Assembly (NCBI RefSeq): GCF_051014685.1
Contig: NW_027478961.1
Coordinates: forward strand, 124,001 to 188,000
DNA: 64,000 bases
From: Ptiloglossa arizonensis
Taxonomy: Eukaryota > Arthropoda > Insecta > Hymenoptera > Colletidae
Direction of reading: 5' to 3'
A model generated the notes under the pieces. That model was not told the DNA's origin. It did not search any database and saw only the letters and a program-made list of their open reading frames with translations. Both the position numbers and the translations under genes were made by a program. Shown here in pieces: positions 1 to 10,365 of the stretch. Position 1 is the stretch's first letter. Every line of letters starts with the position of its first letter.

Positions 1-100
1 AGAAATGGTTGAGAAGACAACAAATTTTTCGCAAATCTGCTGCTCCAAACGCTTAACCAGAATGCCCTAGGGAAAAAATACGCATACCGTTGTAATCGGG

Positions 101-277
101 CGAGTTTCTACTTTCGGATACAATAGGAATTTTTGGGTTCGGTCAATCCGTTCGCGAGATAAGGGACTTTGAAGTTAAGAAATGGTTGACAAGACAACAA
201 ATTTTTCGCACTTCTGCTGCTCCAATCGCTTAACCAGAATGGCCTAGGGGAAAAATACACGTACCGTTGTAATCGGG
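101..277 (+). repeat. Satellite monomer, subtype G (exemplar)
   Basis: The first complete monomer. Subtype G is marked by ggatacaatagg, then gggttcggtc, gataagggac, gttaagaaatggttgacaag, cacttctg, ccaatcgc, ggcctagggg and acgtaccg. It usually follows subtype C and precedes N. A sub-form in the right half carries gataacaaatcttt (for example near 33826, 36823, 42313, 44259, 54530 and 55939), which marks a recently amplified lineage. Subtype names are mine. Confidence 0.9.
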
Positions 278-454
278 CGAGTTTCTACTTTCGGATACAA
301 TAGGAATTTTTGGGTTCGGTCAATCCGTTCGCGAGATAAGGGACTTTGAAGTTAAGAAATGGTTGACAAGACAACAAATTTTTCGCACTTCTGCTGCTCC
401 AATCGCTTAACCAGAATGGCCTAGGGGAAAAATACACATACCGTTGTAATCGGG

Positions 455-631
455 CGAGTTTCTACTTTCAAATCCAATAGGAATTTTAGGGATAGGTCAA
501 TCCGTTCGCGAGATATGAGAGTTTGAAGCTAAGAAATGGTTGAGAAGACAACAAATTTTTCGCAAATCTGCTGCTCCAAACGCTTAACCAGAATGCCCTA
601 GGGAAAAAATACGCATACCGTTGTAATCGGG
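455..631 (+). repeat. Satellite monomer, subtype C (exemplar)
   Basis: Marked by aaatccaatagg, followed by tttagggatagg (left part) or gggctagg / gggatagg (elsewhere), gatatgagag, gctaagaaatggttgagaag, caaatctg, ccaaacgc, ccctaggg and acgcatacc. It normally lies between M and G. A sub-form with aaatgcttgagaacac is common at 10-25 kb and 39-52 kb. Confidence 0.9.
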
Positions 632-985
632 CGAGTTTCTACTTTCGGATACAATAGGAATTTTTGGGTTCGGTCAATCCGTTCGCGAGATAAGGGACTT
701 TGAAGTTAAGAAATGGTTGACAAGACAACAAATTTTTCGCACTTCTGCTGCTCCAATCGCTTAACCAGAATGGCCTAGGGGAAAAATACACGTACCGTTG
801 TAATCGGGCGAGTTTCTACTTTCAAATGCAATAGGAATTTTTGAGTTAGGTCAATCCGTTCGCGAGATATAGGAGTTTGAAGCCAAGAAATGGTTGAGAA
901 GGCAAAAAATTTTTCGCAATTCTGCTGCTCCAAACGCTTAACAAGAATGGCCTAGTGAAAAAATACACATACCGTTCTAATCGGG

Positions 986-1162
986 CGAGTTTCTACTTTC
1001 AGACGCAACAGGAATTTTTGGGTTAGGTCAATCCGTTCGCGAGATATGGGAGTTTGAAGCCAAGAAATGGTTGAGAAGACAACAAATTTTTCGCAATTCT
1101 GCTGCTCCAAACGCTTAACCAGAATGGGCTAGGGGAAAAATACACGTACCGTTGTAATCGGG
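986..1162 (+). repeat. Satellite monomer, subtype A (exemplar)
   Basis: Marked by agacgcaacagg, gggttaggtc, gatatgggag, gccaagaaatggttgagaag, aattctg and ccaaacgc. The 3' part is variable (gggctagggg or gggctagggaaaacata). This is closest to a majority form and is the one I used for base composition: 76 G+C in 177 positions and nine CpG. In the 26-32 kb domain a sub-form has ctgcttcaaacgc. Confidence 0.85.
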
Positions 1163-1339
1163 CGAGTTTCTACTTTCAGACGCAATAGGAATTTTTCGGT
1201 TAAGTCAATCCGTTAGCGAGATATGGGAGTTTGAAGCTAAGAAATTGTTTAGAAGACAACAAATTTTTCGCAATTCTGCTGCACCAAACGCTTAACCAGA
1301 ATGGGCTAGGGAAAACATACACATACCGTTGTAATCGGG
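1163..1339 (+). repeat. Satellite monomer, subtype F (exemplar)
   Basis: The most distinctive subtype: agacgcaatagg, tttttcggttaagtc, ccgttagcgagatatgggag, gctaagaaattgtttagaag, ctgctgcacc and gggctagggaaaacata. The change ttcgcgag to ttagcgag destroys both the tcgcga palindrome and the ttcg core of the CENP-B-box-like site. A hybrid form (13198, 16383, 23639, about 51954) keeps cggttaag and attgtttag but has ttcgcgag restored, which suggests gene conversion inside the monomer. Confidence 0.9.
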
Positions 1340-1516
1340 CGAGTTTCTACTTTCAGATGCATAAGGAATTTTTGGGTTAGGTCAATCCGTTCGCGAGATA
1401 TGGGAGTTTGAAGACAACAAATGGTTGAGAAGGCAAAAAATTTTTCGCAATTCTGCTGCTCCAAACGCTTAACCAGAATGCCCTAGGGAAAAAATACACA
1501 TACCGTTGTAATCGGG
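1340..1516 (+). repeat. Satellite monomer, subtype M (exemplar)
   Basis: Marked by agatgcataagg, gggttaggtc, gatatgggag, gacaacaaatggttgagaag, gcaaaaaatttttcgc, aattctg and ccaaacgc. It commonly sits between F or N and C. In the right half a recombinant form has gccaag plus gcatagggaaaa (for example 34755-34988, 38294-38527 and 42364-42597) and is the monomer in which most of the short reverse-strand open frames arise. Confidence 0.9.
1435..1445 (+). other. A6T5 tract (exemplar), dyad-symmetric
   Basis: A run of six A followed by five T, inside ggcaaaaaatttttcgc, gives a 10 bp perfect palindrome (aaaaattttt). It recurs at the same monomer position in subtypes M and P and in ttaggac-type monomers; the others have caacaaatttttcgc instead. 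AnTn tracts are known to give intrinsic curvature, and satellites often carry one per nucleosome length. A role in nucleosome phasing is inferred. Confidence 0.6.
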
Positions 1517-2401
1517 CGAGTTTCTACTTTCAAATCCAATAGGAATTTTAGGGATAGGTCAATCCGTTCGCGAGATATGGGAGTTTGAAGCCAAGAAATG
1601 GTTGAGAAGACAACAAATTTTTCGCAATTCTGCTGCTCCAAACGCTTAACCAGAATGGGCTAGGGGAAAAATACACGTACCGTTGTAATCGGGCGAGTTT
1701 CTACTTTCAGACGCAATAGGAATTTTTCGGTTAAGTCAATCCGTTAGCGAGATATGGGAGTTTGAAGCTATGAAATTGTTTAGAAGACAACAAATTTTTC
1801 GCAATTCTGCTGCACCAAACGCTTAACCAGAATGGGCTAGGGAAAACATACACATACCGTTGTAATCGGGCGAGTTTCTACTTTCAGATGCATAAGGAAT
1901 TTTTGGGTTAGGTCAATCCGTTCGCGAGATATGGGAGTTTGAAGACAACAAATGGTTGAGAAGGCAAAAAATTTTTCGCAATTCTGCTGCTCCAAACGCT
2001 TAACCAGAATGCTCTAGGGAAAAAATACACATACCGTTGTAATCGGGCGAGTTTCTACTTTCAAATCCAATAGGAATTTTAGGGATAGGTCAATCCGTTC
2101 GCGAGATATGAGAGTTTGAAGCTAAGAAATGGTTGAGAAGACAACAAATTTTTCGCAAATCTGCTGCTCCAAACGCTTAACCAGAATTCCCTAGGGAAGA
2201 AATACGCATACCTTTGTAATCGGGCGAGTTTCTACTTTCGGATACAATAGGAATTTTTGGGTTCGGTCAATCCGTTCGCGAGATAAGGGACTTTGAAGTT
2301 AAGAAATGGTTGACAAGACAACAAATTTTTCGCACTTCTGCTGCTCCAATCGCTTAACCAGAATGGCCTAGGGGAAAAATACACGTACCGTTGTAATCGG
2401 G

Positions 2402-2578
2402 CGAGTTTCTACTTTCAAATGCAATAGGAACTTTTGGGTTAGGTCAATCCGTTCGCGAGATATGGGACTTTGAAGCTAAGAAATGGTTGACAAGACAACA
2501 AATTTTGCGCACTTCTGCTGCTCCAATCGCTTAACTAGAATGCCCTAGGGGAAAAATACACGTACCGTTGTAATCGGG
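2402..2578 (+). repeat. Satellite monomer, subtype N (exemplar)
   Basis: Marked by aaatgcaatagg, gggttaggtc, gatatgggac, gctaagaaatggttgacaag, ttttgcgcacttctg, ccaatcgc, ccctagggg and acgtaccg. This copy also has cttttggg and ttaactag as private changes. It normally follows G and precedes M. The lineage with perfect CENP-B-box matches shares the gggac / gttgacaag half of this subtype. Confidence 0.9.
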
Positions 2579-3109
2579 CGAGTTTCTACTTTCAGACGCA
2601 ATAGGAATTTTTGGGTTAGGTCAATCCGTTCGCGAGATATGGGAGTTTGAAGACAACAAATGGTTGAGAAGGCAAAAAATTTTTCGCAATTCTGCTGCTC
2701 CAATCGCTTAACCAGAATGCCCTAGGGAAAAAATACACATACCGTTGTAATCGGGCGAGTTTCTACTTTCAGATGCATAAGAAATTTTTGGGTTAGGTCA
2801 ATCCGTTCGCGAGATATGGGAGTTTGAAGCCAAGAAATGGTTGAGAAGGCAAAAAATTTTTCGCAATTCTGCTGCTCCAAACGCTTAACCAGAATGCCCT
2901 AGGGAAAAAATACACATACCGTTGTAATCGGGCGAGTTTCTACTTTCAGACGCAACAGGAATTGTTGGGTTAGGTCAATCCGTTCGCGAGATATGAGAGT
3001 TTGAAGCTAAGAAATGCTTGAGAAGACAACAAATTTTTCGCAATTCTGCTGCTCCAAACGCTTAACCAGAATGGGCTAGGGAAAAAATACACATACCGTT
3101 GTAATCGGG

Positions 3110-3286
3110 CGAGTTTCTACTTTCAGACGCAACAGGAATTTTTGGGTTAAGTCAATCCGTTCGCGAGATATGGGAGTTTGAAGCCAAGAAATGGTTGAGA
3201 AGACAACAAATTTTTCGCAATTCTGCTGCTCCAAACTCTTAACAAGAGTGGCCTAGTGAAAAAATACACATACCGTTCTAATCGGG
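3110..3286 (+). repeat. Satellite monomer, subtype L (exemplar)
   Basis: Marked by agacgcaacagg, gggttaagtc, gccaagaaatggttgag, then ccaaactcttaacaag instead of ccaaacgcttaaccag, and ccgttctaatcgg instead of ccgttgtaatcgg. Its next segment differs by region: cctagtg in the first 22 kb, cctaggg with acacctacc at 25.9-32 kb, and cctaggg with acacatacc beyond 33 kb. It therefore serves as a position marker along the array. Confidence 0.9.
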
Positions 3287-3463
3287 CGAGTTTCTACTTT
3301 CAGACGCAACAGGAATTTTTGGGTTAGGTCAATCCGTTCGCGAGATATGGGAGTTTGAAGCCAAGAAATGGTTGAGAAGACAACAAATTTTTCGCAATTC
3401 TGCTGCTCCAAACGCTTAACCAGAATGGCCTAGGGGAAAAATACACGTACCGTTGTAATCGGG

Positions 3464-4525
3464 CGAGTTTCTACTTTCAAATGCAATAGGAACTTTTGGG
3501 TTAGGTCAATCCGTTCGCGAGATATGGGACTTTGAAGCTAAGAAATGGTTGACAAGACAACAAATTTTGCGCACTTCTGCTGCTCCAATCGCTTAACCAG
3601 AATGCCCTAGGGGAAAAATACACGTACCGTTGTAATCGGGCGAGTTTCTACTTTCAGACGCAATAGGAATTTTTGGGTTAGGTCAATCCGTTCGCGAGAT
3701 ATGGGAGTTTGAAGACAACAAATGGTTGAGAAGGCAAAAAATTTTTCGCAATTCTGCTGCTCCAATCGCTTAACCAGAATGCCCTAGGGAAAAAATACAC
3801 ATACCGTTGTAATCGGGCGAGTTTCTACTTTCAGATGCATAAGAAATTTTTGGGTTAGGTCAATCCGTTCGCGAGATATGGGAGTTTGAAGCCAAGAAAT
3901 GGTTGAGAAGGCAAAAAATTTTTCGCAATTCTGCTGCTCCAAACGCTTAACCAGAATGCCCTAGGGAAAAAATACACATACCGTTGTAATCGGGCGAGTT
4001 TCTACTTTCAGACGCAACAGGAATTGTTGGGTTAGGTCAATCCGTTCGCGAGATATGAGAGTTTGAAGCTAAGAAATGCTTGAGAAGACAACAAATTTTT
4101 CGCAATTCTGCTGCTCCAAACGCTTAACCAGAATGGGCTAGGGAAAAAATACACATACCGTTGTAATCGGGCGAGTTTCTACTTTCAGACGCAACAGGAA
4201 TTTTTGGGTTAAGTCAATCCGTTCGCGAGATATGGGATTTTGAAGCCAAGAAATGGTTGAGAAGACAACAAATTTTTCGCAATTCTGCTGCTCCAAACTC
4301 TTAACAAGAGTGGCCTAGTGAAAAAATACACATACCGTTCTAATCGGGCGAGTTTCTACTTTCAGACGCAACAGGAATTTTTGGGTTAGGTCAATCCGTT
4401 CGCGAGATATGGGAGTTTGAAGCCAAGAAATGGTTGAGAAGACAACAAATTTTTCGCAATTCTGCTGCTCCAAACGCTTAACCAGAATGGGCTAGGGGAA
4501 AAATACACGTACCGTTGTAATCGGG
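3464..4525 (+). repeat. 6-monomer higher-order repeat, copy 2
   Basis: Tandem copy of 2402-3463. Differences I saw are ttaaccag for ttaactag, gggattttgaag for gggagtttgaag near 4235, and the 3' half of the sixth monomer, where gggctagggg replaces ggcctagggg. Otherwise the two copies look nearly identical by eye. Confidence 0.92.
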
Positions 4526-5764
4526 CGAGTTTCTACTTTCAGACGCAATAGGAATTTTTCGGTTAAGTCAATCCGTTAGCGAGATATGGGAGCTTGAAGC
4601 TAAGAAATTGTTTAGAAGACAACAAATTTTTCGCAATTCTGCTGCACCAAACGCTTAACCAGAATGGGCTAGGGAAAACATACACATACCGTTGTAATCG
4701 GGCGAGTTTCTACTTTCAGATGCATAAGGAATTTTTGGGTTAGGTCAATCCGTTCGCGAGATATGGGAGTTTGAAGACAACAAATGGTTGAGAAGGCAAA
4801 AAATTTTTCGCAATTCTGCTGCTCCAAACGCTTAACCAGAATGCCCTAGGGAAAAAATACACATACCGTTGTAATCGGGCGAGTTTCTACTTTCAAATCC
4901 AATAGGAATTTTAGGGATAGGTCAATCCGTTCGCGAGATATGGGAGTTTGAAGCCAAGAAATGGTTGAGAAGACAACAAATTTTTCGCAATTCTGCTGCT
5001 CCAAACGCTTAACCAGAATGGGCTAGGGGAAAAATACACGTACCGTTGTAATCGGGCGAGTTTCTACTTTCAGACGCAATAGGAATTTTTCGGTTAAGTC
5101 AATCCGTTAGCGAGATATGGGAGTTTGAAGCTAAGAAATTGTTTAGAAGACAACAAATTTTGCGCAATTCTGCTGCACCAAACGCTTAACCAGAATGGGC
5201 TAGGGAAAACATACACATACCGTTGTAATCGGGCGAGTTTCTACTTTCAGATGCATAAGGAATTTTTGGGTTAGGTCAATCCGTTCGCGAGATATGGGAG
5301 TTTGAAGACAACAAATGGTTGAGAAGGCAAAAAATTTTTCGCAATTCTGCTGCTCCAAACGCTTAACCAGAATGCTCTAGGGAAAAAATACACATACCGT
5401 TGTAATCGGGCGAGTTTCTACTTTCAAATCCAATAGGAATTTTAGGGATAGGTCAATCCGTTCGCGAGATATGAGAGTTTGAAGCTAAGAAATGGTTGAG
5501 AAGACAACAAATTTTTCGCACATCTGCTGCTCCAAACGCTTAACCAGAATGCCCTAGGGAAAAAATACGCATACCTTTGTAATCGGGCGAGTTTCTACTT
5601 TCCGATACAATAGGAATTTTTGGGTTCGGTCAATCCGTTCGCGAGATAAGGGACGTTGAAGTTAAGAAATGGTTGACACGACAACAAATTTTTCGCACTT
5701 CTGCTGCTCCAATCGCTTAACCTGAATGGCCTAGGGGAAAAATACACGTACCGTTGTAATCGGG
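4526..5764 (+). repeat. 7-monomer block F-M-C-F-M-C-G, copy 2
   Basis: Second copy of the block at 1163-2401, offset by exactly 19 monomers. Private changes in this copy include ttttgcgcaattctg near 5159, cacatctg near 5519, gggacgttgaag near 5652 and gacacgacaac near 5675. These mutations post-date the duplication. Confidence 0.85.
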
Positions 5765-6799
5765 CGAGTTTCTACTTTCAAATGCAATAGGAATTTTTGG
5801 GTTAGGTCAATCCGTTCGCGAGATATGGGACTTTGAAGCTAAGAAATGGTTGACAAGACAACAAATTTTGCGCAATTCTGCTGCTCCAATCGCTTAACCA
5901 GAATGCCCTAGGGGAAAAATACACGTACCGTTGTAATCGGGCGAGTTTCTACTTTCAGATGCATAAGGAATTTTTGGGTTAGGTCAATCCGTTCGCGAGA
6001 TATGGGAGTTTGAAGACAACAAATGGTTGAGAAGGCAAAAAATTTTTCGCAATTCTGCTGCTCCAAACGCTTAACCAGAATGCCCTAGGGAAAAAATACA
6101 CATACCGTTGTAATCGGGCGAGTTTCTACTTTCAAATCCAATAGGGATTTTTGGGCTAGGTCAATCCGTTCGCGAGATATGAGAGTTTGAAGCTAAGAAA
6201 TGCTTGAGAACACAACAAATTTTTCGCAATTCTGCTGCTCCAAACGCTTAACCAGAATGGGCTAGGGAAAAAATACACATACCGTTGTAATCGGGCGAGT
6301 TTCTACTTTCAGACGCAACAGGAATTTTTGGGTTAAGTCAATCCGTTCGCGAGATATGGGAGTTTGAAGCCAAGAAATGGTTGAGAAGACAACAAATTTT
6401 TCGCAATTCTGCTGCTCCAAACGCTTAAGCAGAATGCCCTAGGGAAAAAATACACATACCGTTGTAATCGGCGAGTTTCTACTTTCAGATGCAGTAGGAA
6501 TTTTTGGGTTAGGACAATCCGTTCGCGAGATATGGGAGTTTGAAGGCAAGAAATGGTTGAGAAGGCAAAAAATTTTTCGCACTTCTGCTGCTCCAATCGC
6601 TTAACCAGAATGGCTTAGGGGAAAAATACACGTACCGTTGTAATCGGGCGAGTTTCTACTTTCAAATGCAATAGGAATTTTTCAGTTAGGTCAATCCGTT
6701 CGCGAGATATGGGAGTTTGAAGCCAAGAAATGGTTGAGAAGGCAAAAAATTTTTCGCAATTCTGCTGCTCCAAACGCTTAACCAGAATGCCCTAGGGAA
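5765..6799 (+). repeat. Satellite monomers without an exact tandem partner
   Basis: About six monomers (N, M, C, L-like, P and a cagttagg form) linking the block at 4526-5764 to the long-range duplicated segment that starts near 6.8 kb. The segment contains the first of the ten deletions, at about 6470. I see no other feature in it. Confidence 0.75.
6472..6648 (+). repeat. Satellite monomer, subtype P (exemplar)
   Basis: Marked by agatgcagtagg, gggttaggacaatcc (ggacaa in place of ggtcaa), gaaggcaagaaatgg and gaaggcaaaaaattttt. It starts just after a 1 bp deletion at about 6470 (atcggcgag for atcgggcgag). Other copies are near 8429, 14967, 18153, 18690, 20116, 25250 and 30910. Confidence 0.85.
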
Positions 6800-9700
6800 A
6801 AAATACACATACCGTTGTAATCGGGCGAGTTTCTACTTTCAGACGCAACAGGAATTGTTGGGTTAGGTCAATCCGTTCGCGAGATATGAGAGTTTGAAGC
6901 TAAGAAATGCTTGAGGAGACAACAAATTTTTCGCAATTCTGCTGCTCCAAACGCTTAACCAGAATGGCCTAGGGAAAGAATACGCATACCGTTGTAATCG
7001 GGCGAGTTTCTACTTTCAAATGCAATAGGAATTTTTGGGTCAGGTCAATCCGTTCGCGAGATATGAGAGTTTGAAGCTAAGAAATGGTTGAGAGGACAAC
7101 AAATTTTTCGCAAATCTGCTGCTCCAAACGCTTAACCAGAATGGCCTAGGGAAAAAATACACATACGATTGTAATCGGGCGAGTTTCTACTTTCAGACGC
7201 AACAGGAATTTTTGGGTTAGGTCAATCCGTTCGCGAGATATGAGAGTTTGAAGCTAAGAAATGCTTGAGAAGACAACAAATTTTTCGCAATGCTGCTGCT
7301 CCAAACGCTTAACCAGAATGGGCTAGGGAAAAAATACACATACCTTTGTAATCGGGCGAGTTTCTACTTTCAGACGCAACAGGAATTTTTGGGTTAAGTC
7401 AATCCGTTCGCGAGATATGGGAGTTTGAAGCCAAGAAATGGTTGAGAAGACAACAAATTTTTCGCAATTCTGCTGCTCCAAACTCTTAACAAGAATGGCC
7501 TAGTGAAAAAATACACATACCGTTCTAATCGGGCGAGTTTCTACTTTCAGACGCAACAGGAATTTTTGGGTTAGGTCAATCCGTTCGCGAGATTAGGGAG
7601 TTTGAAGCCAAGAAATGGTTGAGAAGACAACAAATTTTTCGCAATTCTGCTGCTCCAAACGCTTAACCAGAATGGGCTAGGGGAAAAATACACGTACCGT
7701 TGTAATCGGGCGAGTTTCTACTTTCAGACGCAACAGGAATTTTTGGGTTAGGTCAATCCGTTCGCGAGATTAGGGAGTTTGAAGCCAAGAAATGGTTGAG
7801 AAGACAACAAATTTTTCGCAATTCTGCTGCTCCAAACTCTTAACAAGAATGGCCTAGTGAAAAAATACACATACCGTTCTAATCGGGCGAGTTTCTACTT
7901 TCAGACGCAACAGGAATTTTTGGGTTAGGTCAATCCGTTCGCGAGATTAGGGAGTTTGAAGCCAAGAAATGGTTGAGAAGACAACAAATTTTTCGCAATT
8001 CTGCTGCTCCAAACGCTTAACCAGAATGGGCTAGGGAAAACATACACATACCGTTGTAATCGGGCGAGTTTCTACTTTCAGATGCATAAGGAATTTTTGG
8101 GTTAGGTCAATCCGTTCGCGAGATATGGGAGTTTGAAGACAACAAATGGTTGAGAAGGCAAAAAATTTTTCGCAATTCTGCTGCTCCAATCGCTTAACCA
8201 GAACGCCCTAGGGAAAAAATACACATACCGTTGTAATCGGGCGAGTTTCTACTTTCAAATGCAATAGGAATTTTTGGGTTAGGTCCATCCGTTCGCGAGA
8301 TATGAGAGTTTGAAGCTAAGAAATGGTTGAGAAGGCAAAAAATTTTTCGCAATTCTGCTGCTCCAAACGCTTAAGCAGAATGCCCTAGGGAAAAAATACA
8401 CATACCGTTGTAATCGGGCGAGTTTCTACTTTCAGATGCAGTAGGAATTTTTGGGTTAGGACAATCCGTTCGCGAGATATGGGAGTTTGAAGGCAAGAAA
8501 TGGTTGAGAAGGCAAAAAATTTTTCGCACATCTGCTGCTCCAATCGCTTAACCAGAATGGCCTAGGGGAAAAATACACGTACCGTTGTAATCGGGCGAGT
8601 TTCTACTTTCAAATGCAATAGGAATTTTTGAGTTAGGTCAATCCGTTCGCGAGATATGGGAGTTTGAAGCCAAGAAATGGTTGAGAAGGCAAAAAATTTT
8701 TCGCAATTCTGCTGCTCCAAACGCTTAACCAGAATGCCCTAGGGAAAAAATACACATACCGTTGTAATCGGGCGAGTTTCTACTTTCAGACGCAACAGGA
8801 ATTTTTGGGTTAGGTCAATCCGTTCGCGAGATATGGGAGTTTGAAGCCAAGAAATGGTTGAGAAGACAACAAATTTTTCGCAATTCTGCTGCTCCAAACG
8901 CTTAACCAGAATGGGCTAGGGGAAAAATACACGTACCGTTGTAATCGGGCGAGTTTCTACTTTCAGACGCAATAGGAATTTTTCGGTTAAGTCAATCCGT
9001 TAGCGAGATATGGGAGTTTGAAGCTAAGAAATTGTTTAGAAGACAACAAATTTTTCGCAATTCTGCTGCACCAAACGCTTAACCAGAATGGGCTAGGGAA
9101 AACATACACATACCGTTGTAATCGGGCGAGTTTCTACTTTCAGATGCATAAGGAACTTTTGGGTTAGGTCAATCCGTTCGCGAGATATGGGAGTTTGAAG
9201 ACAACAAATGGTTGAGAAGGCAAAAAATTTTTCGCAATTCTGTTGCTCCAAACGCTTAACCAGAATGCCCTAGGGAGAAAATACACATACCGTTGTAATC
9301 GGGCGAGTTTCTACTTTCAAATCCAATAGGAATTTTAGGGATAGGTCAATCCGTTCACGAGATATGAGAGTTTGAAGCTAAGAAATGGTTGAGAAGACAA
9401 CAAATTTTTCGCAAATCTGCTGCTCCAAACGCTCAACCAGAATGCCCTAGGGAAAAAATACGCATACCGTTGTAATCGGGCGAGTTTCTACTTTCGGATA
9501 CAATAGGAATTTTTGGGTTCGGTCAATCCGTTCGCGAGATAAGGGACTTTGAAGTTAAGAAATGGTTGACAAGACAACAAATTTTTCGCACTTCTGCTGC
9601 TCCAATCGCTTAACCAGAATGGCCTAGGGGAAAAATACACGTACCGTTGTAATCGGGCGAGTTTCTACTTTCAAATGCAATAGAAATTTTTGGGTTAGGT

Positions 9701-10100
9701 CAATCCGTTCGCGAGATATGGGACTTTGAAGCTAAGAAATGGTTGACAAGACAACAAATTTTGCGCACTTCTGCTGCTCCAATCGCTTAACCAGAATGCC
9801 CTAGGGGAAAAATACACGTACCGTTGTAATCGGGCGAGTTTCTACTTTCAGATGCATAAGGAATTTTTGGGTTAGGTCAATCCGTTCGCGAGATATGGGA
9901 GTTTGAAGACAACAAATGGTTGAGAAGGCAAAAAATTTTTCGCAATTCTGCTGCTCCAAACGCTTAACCAGAATGCCATAGGGAAAAAATACACATACCG
10001 TTGTAATCGGGCGAGTTTCTACTTTCAAATCCAATAGGAATTTTTGGGCTAGGTCAATCCGTTCGCGAGATATGAGAGTTTCAAGCTAAGAAATGCTTGA
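6800..10100 (+). repeat. Long-range duplicated segment, copy 1
   Basis: About 18 monomers whose private markers recur at about +11.7 to +12.4 kb: gggaaagaatacgc (6971 and 18829), ggtccatcc (8281 and 19961), cacatctgctgctccaatcgc-type monomer (8526 and 20208), gggagaaaatac (9274 and 21662), ttcacgagat (9355 and 21743) and gccataggg (9974 and 22368). The offset rises from 67 to 66 to 70 monomers along the segment, so the copies have since gained or lost whole monomers. Confidence 0.85.
7357..8064 (+). repeat. L-A dimer duplicated in tandem
   Basis: Two successive 354 bp dimers (7357-7710 and 7711-8064). Each has an L-type ccaaactcttaacaag monomer next to an A-type monomer. The rare change gattagggag, in place of gatatgggag, occurs in three consecutive monomers (near 7591, 7768 and 7946) and nowhere else that I saw, which marks a very recent local amplification. 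Confidence 0.8.
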
Positions 10101-10365
10101 GAACACAACAAATTTTTCGCAATTCTGCTGCTCCAAACGCTTAACCAGAATGGGCTAGGGAAAAAATACACATACCGTTGTAATCGGGCGAGTTTCTACT
10201 TTCAGACCCAACAGGAATTTTTGGGTTAAGTCAATCCGTTCGCGAGATATGGGAGTTTGAAGCCAAGAAATGGTTGAGAAGACAACAAATTTTTCGCAAT
10301 TCTGCTGCTCCAAACGCTTAACCAGAATGGGCTAGGGAAAAAATACACATACCGTTGTAATCGGG

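Larger units (their letters stand above)
1163..2401 (+). repeat. 7-monomer block F-M-C-F-M-C-G, copy 1
   Basis: Seven monomers whose order and private changes recur 3363 bp (19 monomers) downstream at 4526-5764. Shared rare markers include gctctaggg near 2012 and 5373, and cctttgtaatcgg near 2213 and 5573. The two copies flank the 6-monomer tandem duplication at 2402-4525, so that duplication plus its flanks form a larger nested unit. Confidence 0.85.
2402..3463 (+). repeat. 6-monomer higher-order repeat, copy 1
   Basis: Six monomers (1062 bp) duplicated in tandem at 3464-4525. Shared private changes are cttttggg at the start (about 2430 and 3492), aagaaattttt (about 2789 and 3850), aattgttggg (about 2960 and 4023) and aacaagagtgg (about 3241 and 4303). 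This copy has ttaactag near 2533. Confidence 0.92.

Noticed and set aside
1375..1385. Telomere-like gggttagg in most monomers
   Set aside because: A single short occurrence per monomer with changing versions (ggttcgg, ggctagg, ggtcagg) and no tandem telomere units.
8040..8060. aaaacatacacatacc after gggctaggg as a promoter-like element
   Set aside because: It is only the subtype F/A form of the ordinary aaaaaatacacatacc segment and has no associated gene.
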